A stretch of DNA of 64,000 nt from assembly GCA_029783825.1 (NCBI GenBank), contig JAREIK010000500.1:1281001-1345000 (forward strand). Reading direction: 5' to 3'. Position 1 is the stretch's first letter. Each line of letters begins with the position of its first letter. This document shows positions 37,560 to 50,563 of the stretch, in pieces. The translations under genes and the position numbers were made by a program. The stretch comes from Sapria himalayana. Its lineage: Eukaryota > Streptophyta > Magnoliopsida > Malpighiales > Rafflesiaceae. The notes under the pieces were generated by a model. It was given only the letters and a program-made list of their open reading frames with translations. It was not told the origin of the DNA and did not search any database.

Positions 37560-40500
37560 TTAATTATCGGCATCACTGTCATCCTCCAATAGATCTTCTG
37601 ATATTTTATCTGATTCCGATAGAAGTTCGAACTCATCTTCTGATAGAAATTGATCATCTTTAATTTCTATTGTACTACCATTTGAGTCACATAAATTTTC
37701 TGGATCTTCATCTACAATCAAAAACTCAATATTATTTATGTCGTCTTCCTGGAATGCTGGTGCAATTTCCACGTCTACACTTCTTTGTTGCGATGTTGAT
37801 ACTTCAAATTTTGATCGTGCTTTGATCTTGCAAATCACCCACCAATCTCTCTTTTCACGAGATTAACTCGGATATGTACAATAATATACCTGAGCAGCTT
37901 GAACTTCCATAATAAATGGCTCATTTTGATTATATCTACGTTTATGGCTAACATCCACTAGCTTATAATCCGAATGAATCTTTGTGCCCACATTTGGTGT
38001 GGGATCAAACCACTCACACTTAAATAATACAATCCTATTATTTTCGAGTCCAAGATACTCCAACTCAATAACTTCTTTGAGTTGACCATATTAATCAACC
38101 CCATCTGCACTATATTCTATGCCTTTAATGCATACACCATTATTCATTGTTATTTTAGAAGAATTGTGCCTGATTGTGTGAAATTTATATCCATTAACAA
38201 AATACCCAGGATAGGCTGTCACATATTGAAACGGGCCTTTGCTTAGATTCTGAATAAAAATATTTGAATCTCCATTTGAAGGATCAATTACCTGTGACAT
38301 TAATTAAAAAAATTGATATTAACAAATAAAAGATAATAATAAATTAAATAATTCAAAATTTAAAACTTAATAATTCTCACATAATTTTTGAACCAATTTG
38401 CAAATTTAGTTTCTAGCATATAATCAACGTCATTACTGGAAATTGCTGGTTGCCTATATTTTAACTGCTCAACATAAATACTACACAAATATAAAAAGAG
38501 AAAAAAAATGTATATCAATTTTTAATAATTCCTATTGAAGATAAAATTAAACTATGATAAAACTTGCAACCATTTTGTGTATACATACTCAATGTATGAT
38601 GCAACCTCCTCATAATTAAGCAAAACATAGCTCATGGTTGCTTTGTACTCTTCATCTATCATATATCTTTTCATTGCTCTTTCAAATACTTTTCTAGGGT
38701 GCTTGAAGATATATAGTTTGTCCACAAAATCATATTCTACCATCACATGACCTTCATAATTCCACGACACATTTCTATTCTTTGTATTGACATGATCATC
38801 AAAATAATAAGAGCAAAATGATGATGCTTCTTCTACTAAATATGCATTGCAAATTGAACCTTCAACTTTTGCCTTGTTTTTAACATTCAATTTCAACTTA
38901 CGAAGATACCTACAATCACAATGTTAGGTTTCAATTTGATTAAATTACAATATTACTTAAAGTACAAAATAATAAAACACAGCAAATTATATGTATTTAC
39001 CTCTCAAAAGGATACATCCACCTGAATTGCATTGGCCCTGCAATCCTTGCTTCATATGCCAAATGGACTAGCAAATGCTCCATTGTGTCAAAAAAACTTG
39101 GTGGTATTATCCATTCAAGCTTACAAATAATAAGTGGAATGTCATTCTCCAGCCTCACCATATCATCTATTTTGATTGTGGTTGTAGTTAGCTGTTTGAA
39201 AAACAACCTTAGTTCTATAAGGACATTCCAAACACTTTGTGAAAGTAATTCACGGAATGCAATTGGTATTAATCTCTGCATAAATACATGACAGTCATGA
39301 TTTTTCATTCCAAATAACTAAAGATTCTTCATATCCACGCATCTACCCATATTTGACACATATCCATCAAAGAATTTCAAATTTTTAACCCATTCACACA
39401 ATATCTGTCTTGCCTTCTTATCAAGTGTGTAGCAAGCTTTAGGGAATTTTCATGTTTCTTCATTCAGTTTCAATTCAGGCTACTGACAGTAATCATTCAA
39501 CTCTTGTCTTGATTTTAAAGTGTCTTTTGTTTTTCCATCTACATTAAGGACAGTGTTGAAAACATTGTCAAAAACATTTTTTTCAATATGCATTACATCT
39601 AAGTTATGAGGAATTAAATTGGACTTCCAATAGAGCAAGTCCTAACATATACTACGTTTCCTCCGGCCAACTAATTTGCCTATTGGTCCATTACTTCTAG
39701 TGGCATCCTTTTCAGTTACCTTCTTCAAACCCAAATTATGAATCTCTGTAATAATATCATCTCCTGAATGAACAGCTGATGCAATTGTCATCAAAGTTTT
39801 ATTTCTTCAAAATGCAGTTCTATTTCTTCGAAATGGATGATTCGTAGGTAGAAACTTACGATGGTTATCAAATCATGACTGTTTACAACTAAATTTGAGG
39901 ATAAATGCATCAGAATTTTTCATGCAATACATGCATGCGAATCGTCTTATAGTACTCCAACCAAACAACATTGAATATGCAGAAAAGTCACTTACCATCC
40001 ACATAAGGGCTGCCCGCATAATGAAATTTTGCTTCTTTGAGATATCATATGTATTCACGCCAACATCCCATAAATGATTTAACTTTGCAATAAGAGGCTG
40101 TAAGAAAACATCATGCATGTCTTTTGGATTTTATGGCCCCGGAACCAATATTGACAAAAACATATATTACTACTTCATACACAACCATGGAGGCAAGTTA
40201 TAAGGCATTACTATCATTGGCCATGTTGAATACTGTTGTCCAGATTGCCCAAATGGCTGAAATCTATCAGTGTAGAGACCCAATCTCACATTTTGACTTT
40301 CTGCTGCAAAATCTTGATATATATAATTAAAATGCCTCCAAACATGTGAATCTGATGGATGATGCATTACCCCTTCTTCAACCTCATGCTCGGAATGCCA
40401 CCTCATATCATTTGATGTAGCATTTGATGCATATAGTCTCTGTAATTGAGGAATTAATAGAAAATAATACATCTTCTTAAAGAAAACCTTCAATTTTTTT

Positions 40501-41247
40501 CATGTTTCTACAGCATGAGGTGCCTTCCTAAATCGAGGATGGTCACAAAACTTATAGCTAATTAAATCACTATCACCGCCCCAATATAACATGCATCTAT
40601 TTAAACAACAATCAATTTTTTTCCACTGGTAGACCCATTCCTCGTAGTAATTTCTTAGTGTTGTAAAAGTTGTTAGTGATCAAATTATTATCTGGAACAA
40701 TCTCCTTCATCAGTTCTGTTACCTAATCAAATAATTTCTCAGACATATGATTTTCTGACTTAATGCTCATTAGTCGAGCCACAAGTGACAATTGCGAATA
40801 TGTTTTACAACCAGGCCACAACTTTTTATCTGCAACTTTAAGCATTTCATAAAATTTCTGAGCTTCAGGATTATGTAGTTCATCCATGTAATCAATATTG
40901 AAGTCAGGACCAGCAGCTTCCATGATCATTCTATGGTATGTGTTTGATGATTCTTCACCACAAGAAAACGATTCAATACTCTCATTTTGGTCAATATTTA
41001 GAGCCTTTGTACTTTCGCCATTATAAATCCAAACAGAATAATTTGGCACAAATCCATATTTTTCCAAATGATATCTTATACTGTTAGCATCACGAAAAGG
41101 GATATTCTGACACTTTTGATGATTGCATGGATACTTAATTTTTTCTCCATCCTTCAATCTCAATTGACTACATCCAAAATTGATGAAAGTTTCAAGCCCA
41201 GTCAAAAAATATTTATTCAAAAATCCATTAATAACCCTTTTGTACAT
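37560..41247 (-). CDS. CACTA-C TNP2-type transposase (nearly complete)
   Basis: The start MYKRVINGFLNKYF at 41247 follows an acceptor-like AATAG| in the leader. Domains in order: Transpos_assoc at 41247-40990 (FINFGCSQLRLKDGEKIKYP, YHLEKYGFVPNYSVWIYNGE); Transposase_21 at about 40700-39480 (YASNATSNDMRWHSEHEVEE, GLYTDRFQPFGQSGQQYS, and LDVMHIEKNVFDN near 39600). DUF4218 follows at 39308-38552 (FMQRLIPIAFRELL, PPSFFDTMEHLLVHLAYEAR, NKAKVEGSICNAYLVEEASS), then DUF4216 at about 38300-37863 (YFVNGYKFHTIRHNSSK, VLFKCEWFDPTPNVG) and an acidic tail to the stop at 37560. Introns probably lie at about 38997-38910, 38540-38480 and 38385-38300. About ten in-frame stops are visible, several as single changes, so it is a young, probably inactive copy. 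Acts in the nucleus on CACTA ends by family. Confidence 0.85.
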
Positions 41248-41540
41248 CCACTGACGATCTGAGCTTATTTTGCCCTATTTTATTTACAAAAAATAATGCC
41301 CAATCATTAATATAAATAAAACATTCTATTACTTCAAAATATACAAAGAATAAAATAAAATTACTTATAGATGAATATTTAAAATTTAAATATCATGAAT
41401 ATCGAGGCAAGGCGTTTGCACAATCTACATTAATAGATAACGTAATTTTTAGCACGATAAAGATTAAAAGATATCACAGTTATACTAGATAAAGGGTGCA
41501 AAGTACAATAATGCACAAGAAATGAAAGCAAAAAATACAT

Positions 41541-41639
41541 TTAATATTTGAAGGAGGAGAGGGAGGGAGAGAGAGATAAGGTGGGGAGAGAGAGGGGTAG
41601 AGAAATCGGGAGACGGGGGGAGAGAGAGAGAGAGAGAGA

Positions 41640-41675
<36 letters not shown>

Positions 41676-41850
41676 TAGAGAGAGAGGGAGAGAGGGAGGG
41701 AGAGAGGGAGGGAGAGAGAGAGGGGGGGTGGAGAGAGAGAAAACAAGAAAGAAAGAAGAGCCAGAAAAAAAATAACAAGAGAGAGAGTGTGACACAATGA
41801 AACAGAGGAATAGAATGACTGAAAAAATTATAGAGGGAGAGAGAGACACA
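41541..41850 (+). repeat. (GA)n purine tract upstream of CACTA-C TNP2
   Basis: About 310 bp of GAGAGA, GGGAGA and GAAAGA blocks, almost pure purine on the plus strand and pure CT on the minus (coding) strand. It lies about 300 bp upstream of the TNP2 start, inside the inferred leader intron. The four open frames here (Arg/Glu on plus; Ser/Leu/Pro on minus) are translated repeat, not genes. Confidence 0.9.
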
Positions 41851-42149
41851 TAGAGAGTGTAGTGTTAGAATGAATAATTATATAAAAGAAAATATAAGTT
41901 CTTTAGTACAAACCTATCAAATATTACATTTTTTATCATACATAAGTTCATATTTGAGCTTGAGGCCCAAGGGCTGGGATTAGGTAAGAATACGACCCTT
42001 ATTTGTATTATACCATATATGAGCATGATCAACGGACACTCTCATGCTATGTTCTTACATATAGTTGATATTATATCTTTAGCTGTTTTATTTCAAGTTG
42101 GTGCAAAAAAAATAGTATTATCCCATTTATAATTATATGTTAGGATACA
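41851..42149. other. Spacer in CACTA-C leader intron
   Basis: AT-rich sequence between the purine tract and the AGTTATA array. It contains a slightly more complex stretch near 41950-42050 (TTGAGGCCCAAGGGCTGGG). No feature recognised. Confidence 0.35.
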
Positions 42150-42713
42150 TATAGTAAATGTAGTTATAAATAGTTACATTTAGTTTAACATATGATTATA
42201 TATAGATATATGCATATAAGTAGTTATAAGTAAATATAAATAAATGTATACAAAGTTATAAACAATTATATAGATTTACATATATGTATACATAATTAAA
42301 AATAAAGTTATATTTATTTATATAAAGTTTTTTATTGTTATACAAATATTTATATATAGTTATACACATTTAGTTAAACATTATGTTGTATGTTTTTATA
42401 CATATAATTATAAATATAGTTACATGTGGTTATACATATAGTTACACCTATGGTTAAACTTATATTTTTTCATATATGTATATATATATTTTGCAAATGA
42501 TTATATATATAGGTATGGATATACTAAAATATAATTTGTATACTAATATATAGAAATGTATATAAAATACATGTTAATTATATATATATATATATAGTTA
42601 TATATAAAGTTTTTATAGTTATACATATAGTAAGATAGAATTATTTATAGTTATATGTTATTATACATATAATATATATATTTATAAAAATTTATATATC
42701 GTTAAAGATTTAG

Positions 42714-42790
<77 letters not shown>

Positions 42791-43560
42791 TACGAGTAGT
42801 TATATTTAGTTATACATAAATATATACAATGCTATAAACAAATATATAGATTTACATATATGTTAACATATATGTATAAATAGTTAAAAATATAGTTATA
42901 TTTAATTATATAAAATTTTATTTAGTTTTATAGATATTTATATATATACACATATAATTAAATATAATTTTTTTTGTTTTAATACATGTAATTATAAATA
43001 TAGTTACATGTAGTTATACATTTAGTTACACATATAGTTATACTTATATTTATACATGCATGTATATATATTTATTCATATAATTTTATATATCTATACT
43101 TATAGATATATATAGGTATATATATAGTAAAATACATTTTTATATGCTAATATATACAAATGTATATTAAATATAAGATGTAAATTATATATTTAAATAT
43201 AGTTATGTATAAACCTGTTATAGTTATATATATAATAATATACAATTATTTATAGTTATATGTTATTATACATATAGTATATAGAGCTATTAATATTTTT
43301 ATATATTTAAACATATAGTTATATATAAATATATTCATACAAATAGTTATACACAAATATACATAGTTATAAATATAGTTATATTTAATGTTGTAGAGTG
43401 ATATATAATTATACAAATATTTATATATAGGTATACAAATATTTATACATAGTTATACACATATAGTTAAATATAATAATGTATGTTATTATACATGTAA
43501 TTATAAATATAGTTACATGTGGGTATACATATAGTTACACAGATACTCATAATTCTAAAC
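42150..43560. repeat. AGTTATA-type AT-rich tandem array in CACTA-C leader
   Basis: Degenerate TATAGTTATACATA repeats with a longer period. The landmark GTTACATGTGGTTATACATA appears near 42420, again (GTTACATGTAGTTATACATT) near 43000, and again (GTTACATGTGGGTATACATA) near 43510, so the unit is about 510-580 bp. A pure (TA)n run lies at 42718-42787. A recognisably homologous unit is found in element B at 55920-56340. Confidence 0.8.
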
Positions 43561-43916
43561 ACTTAAAATAATCAAATCCTACTTGCGTTATCATGATCAA
43601 TATTTTTGAATCCAAGATTTCTAAAAAGTTATTAGTTGGATAGTTGGTGACATCATTAAATGGGTGTAAGCCCTGGGTTTGAACCTATCATTGTTCTTTG
43701 AAAAAGTATATTTTGGTAAACTCTATGAGAATCAAAAATTTATTTTTGATTTCTGAAATTATTATTTTAGATTTACATTTTTTAAAAAACTTATGTGAGA
43801 TAAACAAAGTTGATGCATTTCGGTGTAACAAAAGTGGATAAAAGTTATAATATTATAGGAAAAAATGTTATGAGGAACCAAAATGAAAATAATTATATTT
43901 TTTACAATTTTTAATT

Positions 43917-44276
43917 TTAATATAACATTTGGGGACCCAAATCCAAAATATTTATGATTTGGGTCTTCCAAATTCCCATACTGATAATTACCTTCCTTTA
44001 TTCATACGAAATGCATTTACTCAAGTATGCATATGAGTTTATGCAGAAACCCATTATTTTGTAAAAAAAAACATATGCATATGGAGTTCATAAATACTCT
44101 GTATGCATAAATGTATGCATAAACTCATTTTTGCATACTGAGTAAGCTGAAATGAGTTTATGCATAATGTTTTTTTTAATTATATTGGGATAATTATGAG
44201 TATCTGAATAAAGGTACTAAAATATAACCCAAATCATAGATATTTTTTTTGGATTCCATAACATAATTATCCATTG
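43917..44276. mobile_element. Possible MITE with long inverted repeats
   Basis: The left arm ATCCAAAATATTTATGATTT-GGGT...TTCCTTTATTCA (about 43940-44002) matches the complement of the right arm (TGAATAAAGGTACTAAAATA...AACCCAAATCAT, about 44209-44265). The centre is itself palindromic around TATGCATAAACTCA / TGAGTTTATGCA. It encodes nothing and no target duplication could be fixed, so boundaries are approximate. It is followed at once by a (GT)n microsatellite at 44275-44301. Confidence 0.45.
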
Positions 44277-44301
44277 TGTGTGTGTGTGTGTGTGTGTGTG
44301 T

Positions 44302-45512
44302 TAATGATGAAAATATTAAGCATTATTATTATTAGTATTGTGGAGGAATTCCATTTTTTTTCCAAAGTTAGATAAAAGTTAGTGCTGTTTTTGGATGCTA
44401 CAAATTATAAAGAATAGTAATTTCATTGTCAAGAAAATCTATTTATTAAAATTTTAAAATTGAACTAATTTAAAAAAATACTTCTCAAATCAATATTCCT
44501 ACATTTTAGTGGTATCAATGCATAATATTAAATTTTTTTTGTTATCTTGTTTTGTAATTTAAGAGATGCAAGTCTAATATTTTTTTCTATTTGAAGATTA
44601 GAATGATTAGGATTTATTATTATGCATGTAATTGCTACTTATGAGCTATAAGGCCACTCTAATTTCTTCATCATCTTAAACTTTTTCTCCTTCTATTACT
44701 ACATCTTCTTCATCTTTTTCTACTTCTTCTTCTTGTACTACTGCTACCACAAATGAGTATCTACTTTCAAATGAGAATGCTCATTTATAGATGAGATAAT
44801 ATTTCTCTATGCTTTATCATTAATATCATCTATAGTATATTCCATTATACTTTCTCATTAATCAAAGATAAAAGTATATATAATAGGTTAATTGAGAAAG
44901 CTTACTAATAGATGAGTATCAAATTGCAATACGAGTATAAAGAGTAGATTAATTACCAATTGTGCAAGATTAATAATAGATGAGTATCAACTTGCAACAT
45001 ATAGGAATCCATTTGTTAGAGCATATGTTTGAGTGGTTGATTTGCCATTGTTGACAACTTCCTTGATTTGATAGAGCATAGTGATATATGTATCTCACAC
45101 ATCAACCATGATACAACATCAATATACATTTTTTTACAAGGTAAATGGTCTTGAGGTTGGTAATATATGTTCTACAATTCATCTCCATTGGAGAAACCAA
45201 GGTCTTGAAAGACTAACTATGGTCTCCTTTGATGATAATATTTTTTCTATGACAAGATTAATCAATCAAAAAGTTTGGTTACCTAACAACAACAAATCAA
45301 TAGAGCAAGCAAAGACATGAATATTCAATTGATATGACTTCTAATCTCAAAAGATTATCAAAAGATAACCATCAATGGGTTTCAAACCTATTTGAAAAAT
45401 ATTATAGCTCAAATATCAAACAAGTTAATTAAATATGATAATTTTGAATTAAATCACAAAATTATTTTTTATTTTCCAAAACTATACTTAATAGAGTTGA
45501 ATTAATAAATAG

Positions 45513-45564
<52 letters not shown>

Positions 45565-46571
45565 CATTATTTTTATTACACACACGCGCGCACATACACA
45601 CTACAAAAATTATGAACAGATTAACCAAAATGGCTTTTCTAGATTTTTCAGAAATGACATTAAATGCATAGCACATAGTAATTTTAATAATGCAAAAATA
45701 TTTAAACACATATACACACTACCATAAAATAAAAAAACACAACAAAAAACTTACACTATCAAAAAATACACTGTTAATAAACTTACCATAAATAACACAA
45801 ACTATGATCATACACACACTCTCATTTTATCATTCATAAAATAGTAAAATACAAATTAAAACTATTTGTTTTTGAATAATTATTTTAAAAAATTTATTTT
45901 TTAGAATAATTATAAGAATCATCTTTTTGTGCTCTTCATGCAATATAGATAATAAATCAAGAACATATGCATTTTTGTTTCGTGCTTCTCACTCAAGAAC
46001 ACCCGTGAACAAAAACATTAGCAATGGGCAATGAAAAATTGAAGTTTTAAATAGAAATATTTATAACCATAACAAAAAAAAATACCAGCAAACTATAGCA
46101 TCAAAATCACTCAAACCATGATAAAGAAGTTCACCCACTTAATACCAACATGCCCAAACAATGCATAACAATTTTTTTCTTTCACATCTATGGTAATAAA
46201 AAAATGATAGATATAATTATGTTTAAATAGTTTATGTATACTTTTTTTATAGTTATATATATATAGTTATGTTTAAACACACTTATTTAAAGCACACTTA
46301 TATTTATGTATACTATTTTTATATACAGTATGTAGTTATTTATATTGAATGATTTATTAATTCGACATACAGACTGTGCACCATCAAAATCCACACAATG
46401 ACAATACATTATATCACAAATGCATGAATTATGTATACAATTAAGTATATATACACAATCCAAGAACACCACGGTGAATAAGGAAAAGAATTTCGGAAAT
46501 AATAAATAACAGAATCAATACGCATAAGCTTAACCAAGTTAATTAATGAAGAATAAATGTACAAAACGTAC
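44302..46571 (-). other. Rest of CACTA-C leader intron
   Basis: AT-rich, with (TA)n at 45516-45561. The open frame at 45081-45320 (plus, 79 residues) is the only one here of ordinary composition, but shows no recognisable domain and is not called a gene. Confidence 0.4.
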
Positions 46572-46700
46572 CTCAAATTAAATAAAAATTAAAACTTAAA
46601 CCTCGAAATCGAATATTTGTTGAAGCGTCGGTGTCGAGGGGTGGATGGCCTTCTACAGACTAAAGCATCGGTGTTGAAGAAGTTAATCGAGTTGTAAATA
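46572..46700 (-). promoter_or_regulatory. Probable 5' leader exon of CACTA-C
   Basis: A less AT-rich patch with a duplicated AGCGTCGGTGTCGAG / AGCATCGGTGTTGAAG motif. On the minus strand it ends in a good donor, TTTGAG|GTACGT, at 46572. Element B has a comparable leader exon just inside its subterminal repeats. This implies a leader intron of about 5.3 kb before the ATG at 41247. Confidence 0.45.
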
Positions 46701-46742
46701 TTAGCAAATTTTTTATATTTTTAATTATTAAAACATTAAATA

Positions 46743-46777
<35 letters not shown>

Positions 46778-47940
46778 CAAAAAGACTAATTAATTATATT
46801 CACTATAAAAATCATTTCGAATAAAATTAATGTGCACGTTGCAAGGTACAAATGAAAAATAAACACCTTAAAATTTTTTATTATAATATTAATATAAATA
46901 ATAAATATATAAACAATAAAAAAATATGATTAGCCATATTAAAAAAATATCAAATAGGTACAAAATTAACAAATTTCATATAATAAGACATAAATGAAAA
47001 GATGATTTGTCTTCTAGTCACTCGTCTAAGAGTTATAAAATACTATTAATGTTAAAAAATATATATATATTTATATTTTATCTTTATAAATTTTTAAGAA
47101 TTCATATTAATTTATACGAAGATAATATGAAATAATTATAAAGGCATAAAATTTCATATTATTTGATATTATTAATAATTTTTAAAATTTAATAAATTAC
47201 TTAAAGTTAGAAGATAATTAAAATAAGTTATATTTATTATTTTAATAAAAAACTTAATGTTAAAAGCTAATATTCAAAATATTACTTAATTGTTTAATTC
47301 GTATAAATTTTTATAAGAGGAAACATCTATGTATTTATTTATAAATATTAATTTATTTTCTTTTAACTTTATTAAAAAATATATAATTATATTATATCAC
47401 AAGATTTTCAAATTTTGTATTATTTATTTATTTAAAAGTTTTCTATAATAATAATTTTTTTTACTTATAATAATATTAAGTTTTACTAGTTTATTCGTCA
47501 ATTCAGATAATTTATAAAATATTATCTATTTTATTATACAATGAATTAATTTATATTTATATTAGTAGAAATTTTAATATATATTAATTTAACTTTTAAA
47601 ATAAAGAAAAAAATGATTATACGTATTGAATTTATTTTTTAATGTTACTTTAATACAAATTTATAATTTTCTTATTTTAAAATTTTTTTAAAAAAATTTG
47701 TATAATTTTATAAAAAATTAATAAATCATAAAAATAGTTAATTTAGTCCTTATTAATATATATAATTGTTTTTGTATTTTGATATTTTTTAAATTATTTA
47801 TTTATAATATAATTTTTTTATGATTTTACGAGGAGAATGTATGTTTCAAAGATTGCTCATCTATAGACCACTAACATACATTTAATAAATAAAATTAAAA
47901 AAAAATATCAAAACAAATAAAAAATAAAAAAAATTATATT
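46701..47940. other. Very AT-rich spacer in CACTA-C
   Basis: Extremely A/T-rich with (AT)n at 46748-46774; nothing coding or repeated in register was seen. It lies between the leader exon and the 5' subterminal repeats. Confidence 0.45.
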
Positions 47941-48777
47941 ATTAAATATTGGCTAGGAAAATGCCATCGCTAAATCCGTAGCTTAATTACGGATTTTATA
48001 AGGTAGGGAAAATTCGTCGCTATATTACATATTTTACTAGCTCGAGAAAATTCATCGCTAACTCATTGATTTTATTAGAAATAAAAATTATGTCGCTAAA
48101 TCATGGATTTTATTTTAGCAATAGATTTTCCATCACTAAATCCATCGCTAAATCATGTATTTTATTAGCAAGGTATATTCCTTCGCTAAATCCATCGCTA
48201 AATCATGTATTTTATTAATACAAGAAATTTCGTTGCTAAATCTATCGCTAAATCATCAATTTAATTAGCAATGGAAATTTCATCGCTAAATCCGTCGCTA
48301 TATCATGGATTTTATTAGCAAGGGAAATTCCATCATTAAATGGTGAATTTTATTAGCGATGGAAAATCCCTCGCTAAATCTGTTGCTAAATAATAGATTA
48401 TATTAGCGAAGAAAATCTCTTGCTAAATCTGTCGCTAAATTTTGGATAGTATTAGCAAGGGATATTCAGTCGCTAATCCATCTCTAAATTCCCCGCTTTT
48501 CTTGAGCAGAATTTATAAAAATTTTTGTCGCTAATTCCGTCACTAAAAATCCTGCTTTTCTCGAATAGAATTTACGAAAATCTTTCATAGATTTTCATCT
48601 CTAAATCCCTCGCTTTTTTTTAACGGAATTTACAAAAATTTTTCCCTCGTTAATCCGTCGCTAATCCATTGCTATTTTTTTTTGAAAAAAAAACATTAAT
48701 CCCTTGCTATTTCCTAGCTAAACCGTTGCAATTTAGCTAGGGATTGATCCCTAGCTAAAATGATTTTTTTTGTAGTG
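47941..48777 (-). repeat. 5' terminal and subterminal repeats of CACTA-C
   Basis: About 800 bp with repeated TTAGCGATGGAAAATCC / GGATTTAGCGA-type motifs spaced about 25-60 bp, often written as CGTCGCTAAATC...TTTTATTAGCAAGG. It ends in CTAGCTAAAATGATTTTTTT TGTAGTG at the tip. This end carries a longer array than the 3' end (31424-31850). Confidence 0.9.
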
Positions 48778-49780
48778 AAATGAAGTTTAATTAAAATAAA
48801 ATTGCTTCTCTCTTTTTTTTTGAAGATAATCTAAAATTACTTTTTTTTACTCATTTTTATCTATATGTGGACAATGAGTGATCGGCGTGAAATGTTGGGA
48901 TAAGTTGTCATGTTATTAGGACATGTTGTATTTTGGTAGAGCTCCCTATACAAAGAAGACTCTGCCCAATTTTTATTAAATCCCGAGTTTTGGAGAAAGA
49001 GAACTCAATGAAGTAGTGTTGGGTTACCCGACATCCATGAATATTCGGCAAGTTGACTGGTTGTCAACGGACCCCATGAAAACATGTAAAAAAATTTAAT
49101 TTAAATATTTGGTTTATATTTTTCTCTTTGTTTTTTTTAAATAAATTATAATACTTATTTTACATGTTTATTATGCGAGATATGCGGAAATGTTAGCTAC
49201 TACGATTCAAGCATATTTCTAGTCTACTTCAGGTTCACATGATGGTGCAACGGGTAATTCTCATTCATTAAGTCCACCGGTTGATACGAATCGGATGTGG
49301 TATGAGGCTATTGATGGCAAGGAGAAGATATCCATCTATGACGTCGGTTCGTCAATATTATCATTCTACTCGAATAGACGACCAGATTATGAAGCTCCAT
49401 CTTCATGACTATTTTTGAATTTGTTCTTGATGATGGAGGATTTTTAGGATGCGATGCGAAATATGATACAGTATTAGTTGGCCAATACCGAGTGACACAT
49501 GATCGACTATGAGGATGATAGTGATGAGTTACATCTGCATTTTGACTGGTGTACAAAGAAGTGTCAGGAAGATGAATTGCAGTTCAACTTTGATGATCTA
49601 CCTCGGATTGTTCAGCGTAATGCTCCAACTACAACACCTACTCTAGCACCTAAAACATCACCTACAACAACCACATTAGGATTAGCAGCAACAGACATCT
49701 CTACCCTAGTACCCGAAATCTCACCATACGAACCAGATACATCTCAACATCACGATGATGACACTAGGTTGGATGATTGA
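48778..49780 (+). pseudogene. CACTA-A second gene, 3' part
   Basis: Continues the gene cut at 31423. After an intron-like AT-rich stretch, an exon near 49165-49390 reads RYAEMLATTIQAYF, SPPVDTNRMWYEAIDGKEKI and SIYDVGSSILSFYSN. The last frame, 49499-49780, reads DYEDDSDELHLHFDW, then Thr/Pro-rich sequence and a final DTRLDD stop. The same C-terminus (RLDD stop) closes the homologous gene in B at 50804. Stops and a shift between the two blocks show decay. Confidence 0.78.
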
Positions 49781-49985
49781 GTGTACTACATACTTTTTTT
49801 ATGTCATATACTTGGATTTGGGAATTAATGTTTTTATTTTTTCTTGACTTATTTACTATATATATGCAATATATATATTAGTTAGTTTGTTTTAAATATT
49901 TTTTACTCTATTTATATAATATGCATGCACTATTGTACTTTTCTTTTGTTTCGTAATTTTAATATATATATATATATATATATAT
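49781..49985 (+). other. 3' untranslated region of CACTA-A second gene
   Basis: An AT-rich tail after the stop, ending in an (AT)n run at 49963-49985 just before the subterminal motifs begin. Confidence 0.4.
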
Positions 49986-50563
49986 TAATTTACCGACCAT
50001 TTGAAGACTATTTACCGACCAATGATATAAAAAAATTTTGGTCAGTTTTTGGTTGCAATTTGGTCGGTAATTACCGACCATTTACCGACCAAATTCTTTT
50101 GGTCGATAAATGGTCGAAAAATAGTCAGAAATTATTTGTCGGTGAAATGGTTGGTAAATGGTCAGTAATTAACGACCATTTACAAACCAATCACCAAAAA
50201 ATAATTACTTACTATATCCCGACCATTTTTCGACCAAAAGAATTAGGTCGGTAAATAATCTCTAAATGGTCGATAATTATCGACTATATAGAGAGCATTT
50301 ATCGACAAATAATTTGCGAATAAATTCTAACTATTTTCCGACCAAAATAATTTGGTTGATAAGTGGTCACAAAAAGGTCGGTAAAAGCTTAAAAAATTGC
50401 GATAAAAAACCAACTAAAAAATTTAAAATTATTGGTCGGTAATTGATCTTTAAAAGGATTACCAACTACTTGGTGACCTTTTACCGACCATCAATAATAA
50501 AAAAATTTGATTGGTTTGGTCACAATTCAGTCGGTAATTACTGACCAATTTTTTTTTTGCAGA
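49986..50563. repeat. Central subterminal-repeat block between A and B
   Basis: Dense TTACCGACCA / TGGTCGGTAA motifs in both orientations, as at the ends of A and B. A segment of about 69 bp at 50012-50080 recurs in the same orientation at 50481-50547 with moderate divergence. A's 3' subterminal region must be here, and B's 3' end must lie in it or at its right edge. However, no recognisable CACTA or TAGTG tip is present. Confidence 0.8.

Larger units (their letters stand above)
31424..48777 (-). mobile_element. CACTA-C: 17.35 kb En/Spm-type transposon nested in A
   Basis: The left end is CACTACAAGAAAAATACC at 31424 and the right end TGATTTTTTTTGTAGTG finishes at 48777. The three flanking bases are AAA on both sides (31421-31423, 48778-48780). 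Removing C gives ...CGTGCAACAAATGAAG, matching the uninterrupted copy in element B (...CGTGTAGCAAATGTATG), so the insertion site is verified by a paralogue. Subterminal repeats (TTAGCGAGGGA / TCCCTCGCTAA type) differ from those of A and B, so this is another subfamily. Its genes run on the minus strand, so its 5' end is at 48777. The coding regions have far fewer stops than those of A or B. Confidence 0.93.

Noticed and set aside
41480..41849. Ser/Leu/Pro-rich and Arg/Glu-rich open frames
   Set aside because: Pure translation of the GA/CT tract in all frames.
45081..45320. 79-residue open frame in the C leader intron
   Set aside because: Ordinary composition but no recognisable family, no second exon and it sits in a repeat-filled intron. 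Kept only as a note.
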